From the NCBI RefSeq assembly GCF_009906955.1, contig NZ_CP047656.1, positions 682,001 to 746,000 on the forward strand: a stretch of DNA of 64,000 nucleotides, written 5' to 3'. Numbering within the stretch: position 1 is the first letter of the stretch; every line of letters starts with the position of its first letter. Below are positions 37,002 through 46,612 of the stretch, in pieces. Position numbers and translations under genes: made by a program. This stretch comes from Paraglaciecola mesophila (lineage in GTDB: Bacteria; Pseudomonadota; Gammaproteobacteria; Enterobacterales; Alteromonadaceae). The notes under the pieces are model-generated. The model was not told the DNA's origin. It searched no databases and saw only the letters and a list, made by a program, of their open reading frames with translations.

Positions 37002-37468
37002 GCGTGTGTCCCATTACGTATGACGAACGTTCGCTTCACACTTTCTGGTTTAATTTTCAACTCTAGATAAGTGTTATATTTTGAAACGAAGTACGTCTTG
37101 TTGTTTCCAGCTGAGAATGTTAACGCCTAGTTAACAATCAAAACAACGCACTGCATACGTATTCAACAAATTATTAACAAATACAGAGTAAGAGATAGTT
37201 CCAAACGTAATTTAACCGCAATTTAAAGGCACTTTAGCTGCAATTAATTACTTTTAACGTCAATATCGCAGGCACTACATATCAGTTGCACGTCGCCTAT
37301 TATCGCGAAATCCAATGCTGACAAGCTGCATATTGATGCAAAAGATGAACAGCTAGCAATTAATAAGTAAACAAATGTTTAACACTTTGATTGAAGAAAC
37401 GCGACTTTAGGGACGGGACACAAAAGTGCAGTCGCTTTTTATAGTGATATGAGGCGCATCAATTAGCT
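37002..37468. other. Intergenic region with the regulatory region of the TonB receptor gene
   Basis: 467 bp without an ORF. It contains the operator-like palindrome at 37153 and an inverted repeat GCGACT/AGTCGC (37401-37406, 37430-37435) that may end the halogenase transcripts. The TATA-like TGTTATATT at 37071-37079 could be part of the promoter. Confidence 0.4.
37153..37166. promoter_or_regulatory. LacI-type operator-like palindrome upstream of the receptor/pullulanase genes
   Basis: TGCATACGTATTCA, symmetric except for one base pair, contains ATACGTAT. The identical 14-mer lies at 43523-43536 upstream of the other receptor operon, so both are probably bound by the same LacI/MalR-type regulator. 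The regulator gene is not in the window. Confidence 0.65.
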
Positions 37469-38965
37469 TTAACGTAATTGCTCAACGTGGGTACTGAAAT
37501 TCAACGCGCAGCCTTGAAGGAAAGATTGGATATTCTGTTCTTTGTATAGATCCCCTGTGCCCGGTTGTTTTGCAGCCAGTGGTGGAAACGCACCGTAACC
37601 TGCTAACAAGCAATTCCACGACACAGCATTAAAGTGAGTAGAAAGGTCTTGGCGGTTTATTTCCGCTTCTAAATCCCCGCGTTTGTACCAAACATCCAAT
37701 ATTTGTAACAGTGATTCAGACAGGTGCATGTTGTTGCGATTTGCCCGCCAATACTCACTGTCGTTTCGGGTATTGAGCTTGTAGTGCGCCACTATATAAT
37801 CCCGAGTGCGCTCCGTTCTATATTGCATTTTGGCGTTGTACTGCCCTTGCAAACGGTTAGAAAAACCGCCCTCTTCAAATTCTAATATGAATTGTTCGAT
37901 GGATATCTGCGTTAGATGCAAAGCCGTTGCTTCAAGGGGCTCGATAAAGCCGGCTGACAACCCAATACCTAAACAGTTATTTTGCCATTGTTTCTCTAAC
38001 GCCCCCACCTTCATGGATAAATGTCGGCATTCAGCATTTTCATTCAGTTGTAGATGGTTCTTCAACTCCTGTTCAGCGTCGTTTTTACTGACAAAGTCTG
38101 AACTGTAAACATAGCCGTTACCGAATCGATTCGTTAGGGGGATCTTCCAGCACCAGCCTGCTGATAAGGCCGTGGATGTGGTTTCTACTGGAATTTGCTC
38201 ACCTATAGGCGTTGGCACCACAACTGCAGAGTCGTTAAATAGATTGTCTTTATAACTGTTAAATTTGACGCCTAAGGTCTTTTGCATGAGTACACTAGAA
38301 AAACCGCTGCAATCAACAAACAAATCACCGCTTATCTCAATGCCTTCTTTATAGTGCAGCGCCGCGATATCACCATTGGGATGCTGCTTGATGCTTTCTA
38401 CATTTGCTTGAACGTGATCTACACCTAGACCAATAGCATGTTGCTGTAGAAAGGCACCTAGCAAGTGGGAATCAAAGTGATAACCGTATTCTATACTAAA
38501 CGGAAAATTAGCCGGCGTTTGTGGGCCTTTGTTCTGCTTAGCGAGTACGCCGTTTAATAAAAAATCGCCAGGGTTTGTGTGCGTATCAAGCCCAAGGCGA
38601 CGAGTGCGGGCGTTCACCATAAATGCCCGTTGGGTGAAAGTGTCTATTTGCGATATAAACGGATGGCTGTAACGCGTAATACCTGATGCAGGGCTGAAAT
38701 TCTCAAAGGCGATATTCATTTTGTAGGTGGCGTTGCATTGAGGCATCCAGTCGCTATCCCCAATACCAAGCATACTAAAAAAACGTTTCAGTGTGGGGGT
38801 TGAGCCCTCACCTACCCCGACAATACCGATATCAGGTGATTCAACCAAAGTTATTGTTAAGGATTTATCCGCCAGCTTGTCAGCCCACTTGTGAGCAAAT
38901 AAATTAGCCGCCATCCAACCTGCGGTGCCGCCTCCTAAAATGACGATTTTAAATGATTGTGCCAT
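37469..38965 (-). CDS. Tryptophan-halogenase-family flavoprotein, paralogue 2
   Basis: 498 aa. FAD motif VILGGGTAGWMAANLFA, the family GWxWxIP motif as GWCWKIP, a conserved Lys in NATYKMNIAFENF and Glu in SAGFIEPLEATALHL, the positions equivalent to catalytic Lys79 and Glu346 of PrnA. FADH2-dependent halogenases chlorinate or brominate indoles. It starts 9 bp after paralogue 1 in an operon with a TonB receptor. In such operons of sugar-utilising marine bacteria no halogenated product is known, and the substrate may not be free tryptophan. Confidence 0.85.
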   Translation of the reverse strand: MAQSFKIVILGGGTAGWMAANLFAHKWADKLADKSLTITLVESPDIGIVGVGEGSTPTLKRFFSMLGIGDSDWMPQCNATYKMNIAFENFSPASGITRYSHPFISQIDTFTQRAFMVNARTRRLGLDTHTNPGDFLLNGVLAKQNKGPQTPANFPFSIEYGYHFDSHLLGAFLQQHAIGLGVDHVQANVESIKQHPNGDIAALHYKEGIEISGDLFVDCSGFSSVLMQKTLGVKFNSYKDNLFNDSAVVVPTPIGEQIPVETTSTALSAGWCWKIPLTNRFGNGYVYSSDFVSKNDAEQELKNHLQLNENAECRHLSMKVGALEKQWQNNCLGIGLSAGFIEPLEATALHLTQISIEQFILEFEEGGFSNRLQGQYNAKMQYRTERTRDYIVAHYKLNTRNDSEYWRANRNNMHLSESLLQILDVWYKRGDLEAEINRQDLSTHFNAVSWNCLLAGYGAFPPLAAKQPGTGDLYKEQNIQSFLQGCALNFSTHVEQLR

Positions 38966-38974
38966 CAGGTTGCC

Positions 38975-40456
38975 TTACAGAAAATGCATCAGAAACTCGT
39001 CATGACTAGGTAAGCTAGTCAGTGGCTCTCGTTTGACATCTCGCATCTTATCTAGCATGCCCATAAGTTGATGCTGTGATAAATTGTTCGCGATCGGGTG
39101 AAAATCTTCAGGCTCTATCCCTTGCCCCACCATGACTTGCAACCACGAGCTTTCGAGAAACAAATCGTTTTGCTCCCTAAATAACTTTCCGTTCTGTTTA
39201 AACAAAGCCATTTTATGGGCCAACGAATCGGGGATATCCATGCTTTGCATATTCCGCCAAAACTGACTGTCGTCACGCTTTGTTAAGTGATAGTGAAGTA
39301 CCAAAAAATCACGTATTTGGGTGTATTCGAGTTCTGATTGCTGGTTGTATTCATCTACCGCTGCGCTATCGATTCCCTGATGAGGGAATAAATGTATTAA
39401 GCGCACAATCGCAGATTGAATAAGGTGAATACTGGTCGACTCTAACGGCTCTAAAAACCCGCTCGATAGCCCCACAGCCACCACATTTTTATGCCACTGC
39501 TTACGTCTGCGCCCCGTTGTAAAATGTATGATTTTGGGGTCGCCGATGGGCGTTGAATCCAAATTATTCAACAGTGTGTGGCTGGCTTCATCATCGCTTA
39601 AATGAGCACTGCAATACACCAAGCCATTACCATTTCTGTGCTGTAAGGGTATGCGCCATTGCCAGCCAGCTTTATGGGCAATAGCCCGCGTATAAGGCAC
39701 GGTTTTGTCGAATCGTTCAGAAGGCACGGCCACTGCGCGATCGCAAGGCAGCAAATGGGTCCAATCATCGTAGCCAACACCAAGGGTTTGCTGAATTAGC
39801 AAGCCGCGAAACCCAGAGCAATCCACAAATAAATCACCGTTAATCTGCTGACCATCTTGCAGAGTAACACCAGCGATATCCCCCGACGGATGTTGCTGAA
39901 CAGAATCAATCATGCCTTCAATGCGGGTTACACCAAGCTTGGTACAATAGCGACGTAGAAACTGAGCGTATAACGACGCATCAAAATGATAGGCATAGGG
40001 CAAGTCGAGGACAGGATCTTGTGCTTTGATATGGGCGAATTTACCTTGGGTTGCACACAGGTAGTTTAAATCGTAATCCCAAATAGTTGACTCGTGACCA
40101 AGATGCTTAGCACGATTCACAAAGTGGTGAAAATGACAGAACGCCATACTTTTACCCGGCGATCCGAATGTATGAAAATAACTATCGTTGGGTGTACGCC
40201 AGTTCTCAAATTTTATCGCGAGTTTGATAGTGGCTTTGGTTTCCCTTAAAAACTCGGCTTCGTTAATACCCAACACTTGATTCACTAAGCGTATAGGAGG
40301 AATAGTTGCTTCCCCTACCCCCACAGTGCCAATGGCTTCGGACTCAACCAGGGTAATGTTAATAGAAGTACCAACGACTTTTTGCAGTAACGCAGCCGTT
40401 AACCAGCCAGCGGTCCCGCCCCCCACTATGACTACATCTTTAATTGCTGTGTTCAT
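38975..40456 (-). CDS. Tryptophan-halogenase-family flavoprotein, paralogue 1
   Basis: 493 aa. FAD motif VIVGGGTAGWLTAALLQ, the family motif GWQWRIP, and the expected Lys in TKATIKLAIKFENW and Glu in SSGFLEPLESTSIHLIQ. Divergent from paralogue 2 (37469-38965) but with the same length and layout. It follows the TonB receptor gene with a 134-bp gap that contains a terminator-like hairpin (40476-40512), so readthrough would control it. A reductase partner to supply FADH2 is not encoded nearby. Confidence 0.85.
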   Translation of the reverse strand: MNTAIKDVVIVGGGTAGWLTAALLQKVVGTSINITLVESEAIGTVGVGEATIPPIRLVNQVLGINEAEFLRETKATIKLAIKFENWRTPNDSYFHTFGSPGKSMAFCHFHHFVNRAKHLGHESTIWDYDLNYLCATQGKFAHIKAQDPVLDLPYAYHFDASLYAQFLRRYCTKLGVTRIEGMIDSVQQHPSGDIAGVTLQDGQQINGDLFVDCSGFRGLLIQQTLGVGYDDWTHLLPCDRAVAVPSERFDKTVPYTRAIAHKAGWQWRIPLQHRNGNGLVYCSAHLSDDEASHTLLNNLDSTPIGDPKIIHFTTGRRRKQWHKNVVAVGLSSGFLEPLESTSIHLIQSAIVRLIHLFPHQGIDSAAVDEYNQQSELEYTQIRDFLVLHYHLTKRDDSQFWRNMQSMDIPDSLAHKMALFKQNGKLFREQNDLFLESSWLQVMVGQGIEPEDFHPIANNLSQHQLMGMLDKMRDVKREPLTSLPSHDEFLMHFL

Positions 40457-40475
40457 TGAATCACTTCAAACAGAA

Positions 40476-40512
40476 AAACCCTATCTAATTGTTATATAAC
40501 CAGATAGGGTTT
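40476..40512 (-). terminator. Attenuator-like hairpin between the TonB receptor and halogenase genes
   Basis: AAACCCTATCT (40476-40486) pairs with AGATAGGGTTT (40502-40512), an 11-bp stem, and on the minus strand a T-run follows (40478-40474). It should reduce transcription of the halogenases relative to the receptor. Confidence 0.65.
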
Positions 40513-40590
40513 GAAATTGAAAGCGCGGCACACCGCACTTTAGTCTACAAAGAAGCGAGTGGCTTCCCTGCTGCTTGGTTAATAGCTAAC

Positions 40591-43395
40591 TTAAAACGAA
40601 TAGTTGAAACCTAATAAGTAGTTAGCCCCAAATGATTGATGACGGGTTATTTGACGTCCATCGTTTGGCGCGGCTTGGATCGTATCTTCGTCTGTTATGT
40701 TTTGCGCTTGCAGTGTCACGCGTAAGCCATCCAAAGATTCAATACCTGACTCACTAAAGTCATAACCAATTTGTGCATCCCATAGCTCACCACCTTGGTC
40801 AGTAGCATCAACCAATGACAAACTTAAACCACGCTGCTCCGTTAAAAATGGGTCACGTTTCGTACCAGAGATGCGAATTTCGAAACCGTTCATCTCATAA
40901 TAGGCCGTCAAGCTATAGGACTCTTCTGATAAACCGGGAATACGGGTTTCAGTCTGACCAGGAGCGGCATCTAACTTTCCGGTCATAAAGGTGGCGCTAG
41001 CAAACATACCAAAGCCGTCTAAACTTTCGTGGATCATGCTAAACGGTAGGCTTGCTTGGAATTCATAGCCACGCACAAAGCCTTCAAATCCATCTAGCAC
41101 GGAAGATACGCCACCCAAGAAAGTCACTGGTGCAGAGCCATCAGAGGCTTGATGTAATGTTGGAATATATACGTCTGAGAAATCAGCCACTACACTGGTA
41201 TCGCGATGCCAGTTTTTGATATCTTTGAAAAAGAATGACACAGCAAAGTAACCGTCGTCTGCAAAGTAGTTCTCATAAGATAGATCAAACTGATCAGCTT
41301 CTAGCGGTTTTAGCTCTGGGTTACCTGTACTTCCTCCCCAAGGTCCATTTGCAGGATCTGGGTTAGCAATTTGATTGTCGTTAAAAGCAAAAGTAGCTTG
41401 AGTATTTGGGCGCATATCGTCCATACGCGGTCGGCTGATTACCTTGGAAAGTGCAGTACGAATAAACTGGCCTTCGTATATTTCAGCGCTTAAGTTCAAC
41501 GTTGGTAATACATCAGTGTAATCAGCACCGCCTGTAACAGGCACCGCGACTGTCATGCCATCCACATCACTTGTAGTGCTAAAACCAGTGGATGATTGGT
41601 CAGCACTGACTACTTGCAAGCCTACATTACCCTTTATGAACACATCGCCTAGCTCAGTATTTATGTCAAGCTTGGCAAATACCGTGGTCAACTGTTCTTC
41701 CACTTCATAGGTATCCCCTAAGCGATCATTTTGCACCAGTCCAGCATCAGTAACTGTGTAATAACCACTGTTGAATAAGCCTAAGCTGTCGTAACCAAGA
41801 ACACCATTAATACCAATGAAATCTAAATTCACCACGCCTACTGGATCTGGAATTGGACCTTGGCCTGGGTACTCAGGGGCGGTTAAATAGGCGCCATTAT
41901 TAACCTTTGATTTAGAGCGGTCTGAATAGTTGATACCCACATTAATATTGGTAAAAATACCCCATTCAACGTATCCGTCTAATTCGAAGCGGATACTGTC
42001 TAACTCTTCTTCAAATACGGGCTTATTCACGAAACCGTCTTGTGCGTCTGAGCCGATTATGGGGGCCCCCCATGCCTGCGGCCCAGCTAGGCTGATCAAA
42101 CTTGGATCGGTTAAATCAACGCCTGGCAACGTAGGATGATCACCGTAAACGGCACCGGTAGAGGTCATCGTCCAAGAGCGCGGTGTAATCGGACGCCCTT
42201 CAACCCCAGCTCGCCCCACACCAGAGTAGCTTTCGATATCGGTAATGGTTTTATCCACTTTACCACTAGACAAATCAGCCGAAACAGTCCAGTTTTCATC
42301 TAATTCGTAAGCGATGTTTAAACCCAAGGTCGTTAGCTCTGCATTTTGCTCTTTGGCATCGTTTCGCACCACCGAGTAGAAACCATCGTGGTAACCTTCA
42401 GTGACTAAACCATCTTCGACTTTGGTGATGGTGTAATCTACGCCACCCCACTCTGGGCCACCTTCTTCGAGGCCTCGTTTTACATCGTTTTCAACAAAAT
42501 CAATATAAAGAGCATCAAGTTGCAACGTTAGTTTATCTGATGGTGCCCACTGAACGACTGCCGCAATGGAGTCTCGCTCCAACATGGCTGAACGTGCAAG
42601 TGAATCATGCCCACCTAAAATCAGTGTTCCTTCTGGCACTTCGACACCGGGCGCGGCGTTGTCAGGGTTAGCGGTAGCATAGCCCCAACCACCAAATTGC
42701 TCTTCTTGGCGAGGGGACTCCATTGTTGCAAGCGTTAAGGCAACGCCAATTGTATCATCAGCGAAAGAATCAACATAATTGAAAGATAAACGATGGCCAT
42801 CATTGTCAAAATCTGGATTCGCTGAGTCTTCAGCATTTTTTTCAAATGAACCATTAAGGGTAATGCTTTGCTCCATTCCCAGAGGCTTGACTGTTTGTAA
42901 ATCAACGGTGCCGCCGATACCTTGATTAATCAGACCGGCTTCTGGTGTTTTATAAACCAGAATATTCGAGACGATTTCAGTGGGATACAAATCGAATTCA
43001 ACCCCACGGTTATCGCCCATACCTAGTAGTTCGCGGCCATTAAGCGAAGTACCAACGTAGTTTTCATTAAAACCACGAACTGACAAACCACTTGTACGAC
43101 CGTTTCTGCGCTCACCGGCTAGGCCAGGTAAACGTGCCAATGATTCGGCGACACTGGTATCTGGTAGCTTGCCGATGTCTTCGGCAGAAAGCACTTCAAC
43201 AATCGAAGTGTTGTCCATTTTTATCGCTTGTGCACGCATAAGGCTGCCACGAATACCCGTGACTTGGATCACTTCAGTATCGTCACCCGCTGCATCTGCT
43301 GTTGCTTCTTGCGCGAACGCACTTGGTGTAATACCGAAAGCAAAACCACTAGTGATTAGCGCGGCTTTTATTAAATTAGGTTTAAAATTATTCAT
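40591..43395 (-). CDS. TonB-dependent receptor of the halogenase operon
   Basis: 934 aa. Signal peptide (ending PSAFAQEA), plug with EVIQVTGIRGSLMRAQAIK, DTSVAESLARLPGLAGERR and LSVRGFNENYVGTSLNGRELL, and a barrel ending LLGFNYSF. It belongs to the same carbohydrate-type receptor group as the 33960-37001 gene but is clearly a distinct paralogue. The palindrome at 43523-43536 lies 128 bp upstream. First gene of the minus-strand operon with two halogenases. Confidence 0.9.
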   Translation of the reverse strand: MNNFKPNLIKAALITSGFAFGITPSAFAQEATADAAGDDTEVIQVTGIRGSLMRAQAIKMDNTSIVEVLSAEDIGKLPDTSVAESLARLPGLAGERRNGRTSGLSVRGFNENYVGTSLNGRELLGMGDNRGVEFDLYPTEIVSNILVYKTPEAGLINQGIGGTVDLQTVKPLGMEQSITLNGSFEKNAEDSANPDFDNDGHRLSFNYVDSFADDTIGVALTLATMESPRQEEQFGGWGYATANPDNAAPGVEVPEGTLILGGHDSLARSAMLERDSIAAVVQWAPSDKLTLQLDALYIDFVENDVKRGLEEGGPEWGGVDYTITKVEDGLVTEGYHDGFYSVVRNDAKEQNAELTTLGLNIAYELDENWTVSADLSSGKVDKTITDIESYSGVGRAGVEGRPITPRSWTMTSTGAVYGDHPTLPGVDLTDPSLISLAGPQAWGAPIIGSDAQDGFVNKPVFEEELDSIRFELDGYVEWGIFTNINVGINYSDRSKSKVNNGAYLTAPEYPGQGPIPDPVGVVNLDFIGINGVLGYDSLGLFNSGYYTVTDAGLVQNDRLGDTYEVEEQLTTVFAKLDINTELGDVFIKGNVGLQVVSADQSSTGFSTTSDVDGMTVAVPVTGGADYTDVLPTLNLSAEIYEGQFIRTALSKVISRPRMDDMRPNTQATFAFNDNQIANPDPANGPWGGSTGNPELKPLEADQFDLSYENYFADDGYFAVSFFFKDIKNWHRDTSVVADFSDVYIPTLHQASDGSAPVTFLGGVSSVLDGFEGFVRGYEFQASLPFSMIHESLDGFGMFASATFMTGKLDAAPGQTETRIPGLSEESYSLTAYYEMNGFEIRISGTKRDPFLTEQRGLSLSLVDATDQGGELWDAQIGYDFSESGIESLDGLRVTLQAQNITDEDTIQAAPNDGRQITRHQSFGANYLLGFNYSF

Positions 43396-43767
43396 GTGTG
43401 TCTATCCCGGTTCGAGACTAAGTTGCAAACCTAAGTTTCAGTTAACAACTTGTAGTCAAATGTTACATCTTTGTACGAGTTGTCGGGATAGTACCGCCTC
43501 ATCCAGCCATGCCTCAATGTCTTGCATACGTATTCAGTAAAAATACACAACAATTCATTAACAGCTACATTTTTATAAACTGTCAAAATTAGCATGTAAC
43601 CGATTGTATTTATTGAATAATAAAAATAACGCTGAGAATTTATTGAAAATTATTTGTAAACGCTCATACAGATCAAGCTGAGTCCGTTACGCTATTCTTG
43701 TACGATTTTCGGTGCTAGCCTATCCGCACGTATTAAATAATTAGATACAATTAACGTCATAAAAAGC
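43396..43767. other. Divergent promoter region between the TonB receptor and JmjC-like genes
   Basis: 372 bp with the operator-like palindrome at 43523 and AT-rich sequence; it must carry promoters for both the minus-strand receptor operon and the plus-strand JmjC/cupin gene. A shared operator here would coordinate them. Confidence 0.5.
43523..43536. promoter_or_regulatory. LacI-type operator-like palindrome, second copy
   Basis: TGCATACGTATTCA, identical to the copy at 37153-37166, 128 bp before the receptor gene start and about 230 bp before the divergent JmjC-like gene. Context beyond the 14-mer is also partly similar (…CAGTAA versus …CAACAA). Its recurrence supports regulatory function. 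Confidence 0.65.
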
Positions 43768-44802
43768 ATGCAGGATCTTACATACAATATTCATAACCTC
43801 CCAGAGCCTAGACGGGTTGAAGGAGTGACAGTTGATAACTTTAAACAACGCGTAACCGATGATTATTCACCTGCCGTGATCCCCGGCTTTGCCGATCAGT
43901 GGCCTTTGGTTAACGCTGCTAAAGAATCCGAACAAGCTTTATGTGATTACCTAGTCGATGTTTCGACTAACACCCCCTTACCGCTTGTTCTGTTACCGCA
44001 CAAAACTAAAGGACGGATGTTTTACAGCGAAGATATGCGCGCTATGAATTTTCAAAAGGCGCAGGCAACATTACAACAAGCTTTAGCTCATATGCAGCAT
44101 TTTGCGCAGTCAAACCGGGAGTTAGCCGTTGACAGAGTATGCGTACAAAGTGTACGTATTAAAGACGTGATGCCGAAGCTAGAAGACGAGCTGGCCAACC
44201 CCTTACGTCCCGGTAACCACCCTTTTATATGGTTGGGTAATCCCGTTACAGTGGCAGCGCATTTTGATGAGGCACATAACATAGCCGTCGTGGCCGCAGG
44301 CGTGCGCCGTTTCACGCTTTTCCCGCCGGAGCAAATCGATAACTTATATATAGGGCCCTTAGAGCACACCCCTGCTGGTCAACCGGTTAGCTTAGTTGAT
44401 TTACATTGCCCTGATTTGACGCGTTTTCCTAAATATGCTGAAGCGTTTAAACACGCTTTGTCAGTAGAATTACGTCCCGGTGACGCGATTTATATTCCGT
44501 CACCTTGGTGGCATAGCGTTGAGTCGCAGAGCAATATAAATGTATTAGTGAACTATTGGTGGAGCGGTAATTTCGTTTCTAGCGCTTTACCTTTCCCTAT
44601 GTTGATCCATGCAATTCAAGCCCTCAAACATTTACCGATAGACCAACAAACAGCGTGGAAACATATGCTTAATCATTATTTAAGCACTGATGAGTCGCTG
44701 CATGAGCACATTCCACCTTCAGTGCGCGGTGTCTTAGGCATGAGAAATCAAACGACAATTAACCGAGTGCATAACTGGTTAAAGCACAAAATAGGTCGGT
44801 AA
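43768..44802 (+). CDS. JmjC/cupin-8-like Fe(II)/2-oxoglutarate-type protein
   Basis: 344 aa. The metal-binding triad of the JmjC/cupin fold is visible: AAHFDE gives H-x-D, and PSPWWHSV supplies the distal His. PAVIPGFADQWPL is the family's N-terminal motif. Relatives are hydroxylases (for example of ribosomal proteins) or proteins of unknown function next to TonB receptors and tryptophan halogenases. It is transcribed divergently from the receptor operon and is probably co-regulated; substrate unknown. Cytoplasmic. Confidence 0.8.
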   Translation: MQDLTYNIHNLPEPRRVEGVTVDNFKQRVTDDYSPAVIPGFADQWPLVNAAKESEQALCDYLVDVSTNTPLPLVLLPHKTKGRMFYSEDMRAMNFQKAQATLQQALAHMQHFAQSNRELAVDRVCVQSVRIKDVMPKLEDELANPLRPGNHPFIWLGNPVTVAAHFDEAHNIAVVAAGVRRFTLFPPEQIDNLYIGPLEHTPAGQPVSLVDLHCPDLTRFPKYAEAFKHALSVELRPGDAIYIPSPWWHSVESQSNINVLVNYWWSGNFVSSALPFPMLIHAIQALKHLPIDQQTAWKHMLNHYLSTDESLHEHIPPSVRGVLGMRNQTTINRVHNWLKHKIGR

Positions 44803-44898
44803 TACGCGTTTTTACGCTAGCGCCTTTTATGCAAATCGTGCATCAGGGCCAGCGCTCATTCTACAACTCATGCCTTTTTAATACATGTAAAACGAATA

Positions 44899-44927
44899 AA
44901 GGCGTAACATATAAAATGTTCCGCCTT
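44899..44927 (-). terminator. Terminator hairpin at the end of the thiamine operon
   Basis: AAGGCG-T-AACA and TGTT-C-CGCCTT form an almost perfect stem around TATAAAA, and TTTATT follows on the minus strand. It lies 53 bp after the last gene of the operon. Confidence 0.65.
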
Positions 44928-44979
44928 CTGGTTACCTCAAACCGCTTGCTTTGGTATGGCTGAGGTTATACCAAGCCGA

Positions 44980-45357
44980 TTATGCTTGTGAGTGCAAACC
45001 GAACATATTGCCTTCAGTATCTTTTACCAAGGCGATAAAACCGTATTCACCAATCGACATTTTTGCCTGCTCTACCGCTCCGCCTGCTTGTGATACGCGT
45101 CCTGCTTCTACCGCGCAATCTTCACAGGAAAAATACACCAATGTGCTGTTACCACCGGGTGTCATGCCCGTCATTTTGACTAAAGCACCTGCTGCGCCGT
45201 ATTTTTCCATGTCAGATGGAAATGCCAGCATATGCGCCTGTTCATCTGTGGGATCTGTCAATGTTTCTAACGTCACGGCTAAGACTGTTTGATAAAATGC
45301 TTTCGCTCTGTCCATATCCTCGACATATATTTCAAACCACCCAACTGGATTAGTCAT
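44980..45357 (-). CDS. VOC-family (glyoxalase-like) protein
   Basis: 125 aa from the ATG at 45357, which has a near-ideal AAAGGAG; a longer frame to 45435 overlaps thiF and is rejected. Motifs: WFEIYVEDMDRAKAFYQ and YGFIALVKDTEGNMFGLHS, typical of the bleomycin-resistance/dioxygenase fold (YdcF-like). Its function is not settled. It is the last gene of the thiamine cluster and may be read through from thiF, but its link with thiamine is not established. Confidence 0.8.
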   Translation of the reverse strand: MTNPVGWFEIYVEDMDRAKAFYQTVLAVTLETLTDPTDEQAHMLAFPSDMEKYGAAGALVKMTGMTPGGNSTLVYFSCEDCAVEAGRVSQAGGAVEQAKMSIGEYGFIALVKDTEGNMFGLHSQA

Positions 45358-45427
45358 ATTCGCTCCTTTATTTACGCAATGAATTGGCTCATGTGAGGTA
45401 TTAGTCTTGCCCTCAAGTACCAGTTTT

Positions 45428-46612
45428 TCAAGCACGGTTTGCTAAAAATTTACTTAATATTTTGGTAAGTTGACGCTCTTCGAGCAAGACACTCAAGCCA
45501 CCATCCAAGCTGTATAACTCAAGATAACCCGCTTCTCTTAACAGCTGGATGGCTTGGTCGCTGCGTTTACCGGATTGGCAGTATATAAAAATAGTCGCTG
45601 TTCGATCCTCATACTCAGCGGTAACCTTCTGAACTAAATCATCACTTAAGCTGATGCAGATACCACCTATGTTAAAACCTTTGTGCTCTTGTTCACTTCG
45701 TACATCAAGTAGAAAAGGGGCTTCGTGGCACATGAGTCGTTCTACGAAGGCTTTTGCTGTTAGTTTCGTGTTTTGATGACACTCGCTGATTGATTCAGTA
45801 CTTGTGTGTTTTCCCCCTTTCTCTTTATCTTGCTTTGTGCCCAGCCTAACGCTCACTGTGCTCTTTTCCTTAGGCTGAGCGCAATCACATTGTGTATTCT
45901 GGCTAAGATTAATCGTGCGCAATTCATTCGCTCTTCCAGAAAACAAATACAGCTTATTGGCAATGTCACTTTGCTCAGATATTAAATACTGTAAACAACT
46001 ATTGGCTTGCAGCAAACCTAGCATCCCGGGCAAGGAGCTTAAAACACCAGCGGCATTGCAATCGGGTATATCGGCAGGAATATCAGGGAACACACATCGA
46101 AAACATGGTCCGTCTGGTGTAAACAACGCCATTTGACCATTTGTACCTAACACACTGGCATATATCCATGGAGTTGCCTGCTCCAAGCAATACTGATTAA
46201 TCAGCATGCGAGCTTCGAAGTTATCAGTACAATCAAGCACGATATCTGCTTTGGTAAGCAAACTATGCATATTTTGAGCGCTCAACGACTCGCTGGCACT
46301 AAGAACAGTAATGAATGGGTTATTATCATTCAAGCGTTTGGCAACCATGCGAGCTTTTGATTTGCCGATATCCGCAAAGGAAAACAAAACTTGACGATGT
46401 AAATTCGACTGGGAAATACAGTCACCATCGACAATTGTGATATGTCCAACCCCTGCAGCACCTAAATACATAGCAACAGGACACCCCAACCCACCTGCCC
46501 CTACAATAACAACCTTGGCATGTTTAAGGCCAAGTTGGCCAGCAACGCCCACTTCATTTAATTGCACATGCCGCTGATATTGCTGCCATTCTCCTGCATT
46601 AAATAAACTCAT
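45428..46612 (-). CDS. thiF: ThiF-type adenylyltransferase fused to a rhodanese domain
   Basis: 394 aa. The E1-like domain has VIVGAGGLGCPVAMYLG, the conserved DCTDNFEARMLIN and a Cys-rich zinc region (CFRCVFPD, CDCAQ). A C-terminal rhodanese domain (about 285-385) carries the persulfide Cys in YCQSGKRSDQA. It adenylates the C-terminal Gly of ThiS, and the rhodanese part supplies sulfur. It overlaps thiDE by 4 bp (46609-46612). MoeB is a related alternative, but the operon makes ThiF certain. Confidence 0.9.
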   Translation of the reverse strand: MSLFNAGEWQQYQRHVQLNEVGVAGQLGLKHAKVVIVGAGGLGCPVAMYLGAAGVGHITIVDGDCISQSNLHRQVLFSFADIGKSKARMVAKRLNDNNPFITVLSASESLSAQNMHSLLTKADIVLDCTDNFEARMLINQYCLEQATPWIYASVLGTNGQMALFTPDGPCFRCVFPDIPADIPDCNAAGVLSSLPGMLGLLQANSCLQYLISEQSDIANKLYLFSGRANELRTINLSQNTQCDCAQPKEKSTVSVRLGTKQDKEKGGKHTSTESISECHQNTKLTAKAFVERLMCHEAPFLLDVRSEQEHKGFNIGGICISLSDDLVQKVTAEYEDRTATIFIYCQSGKRSDQAIQLLREAGYLELYSLDGGLSVLLEERQLTKILSKFLANRA

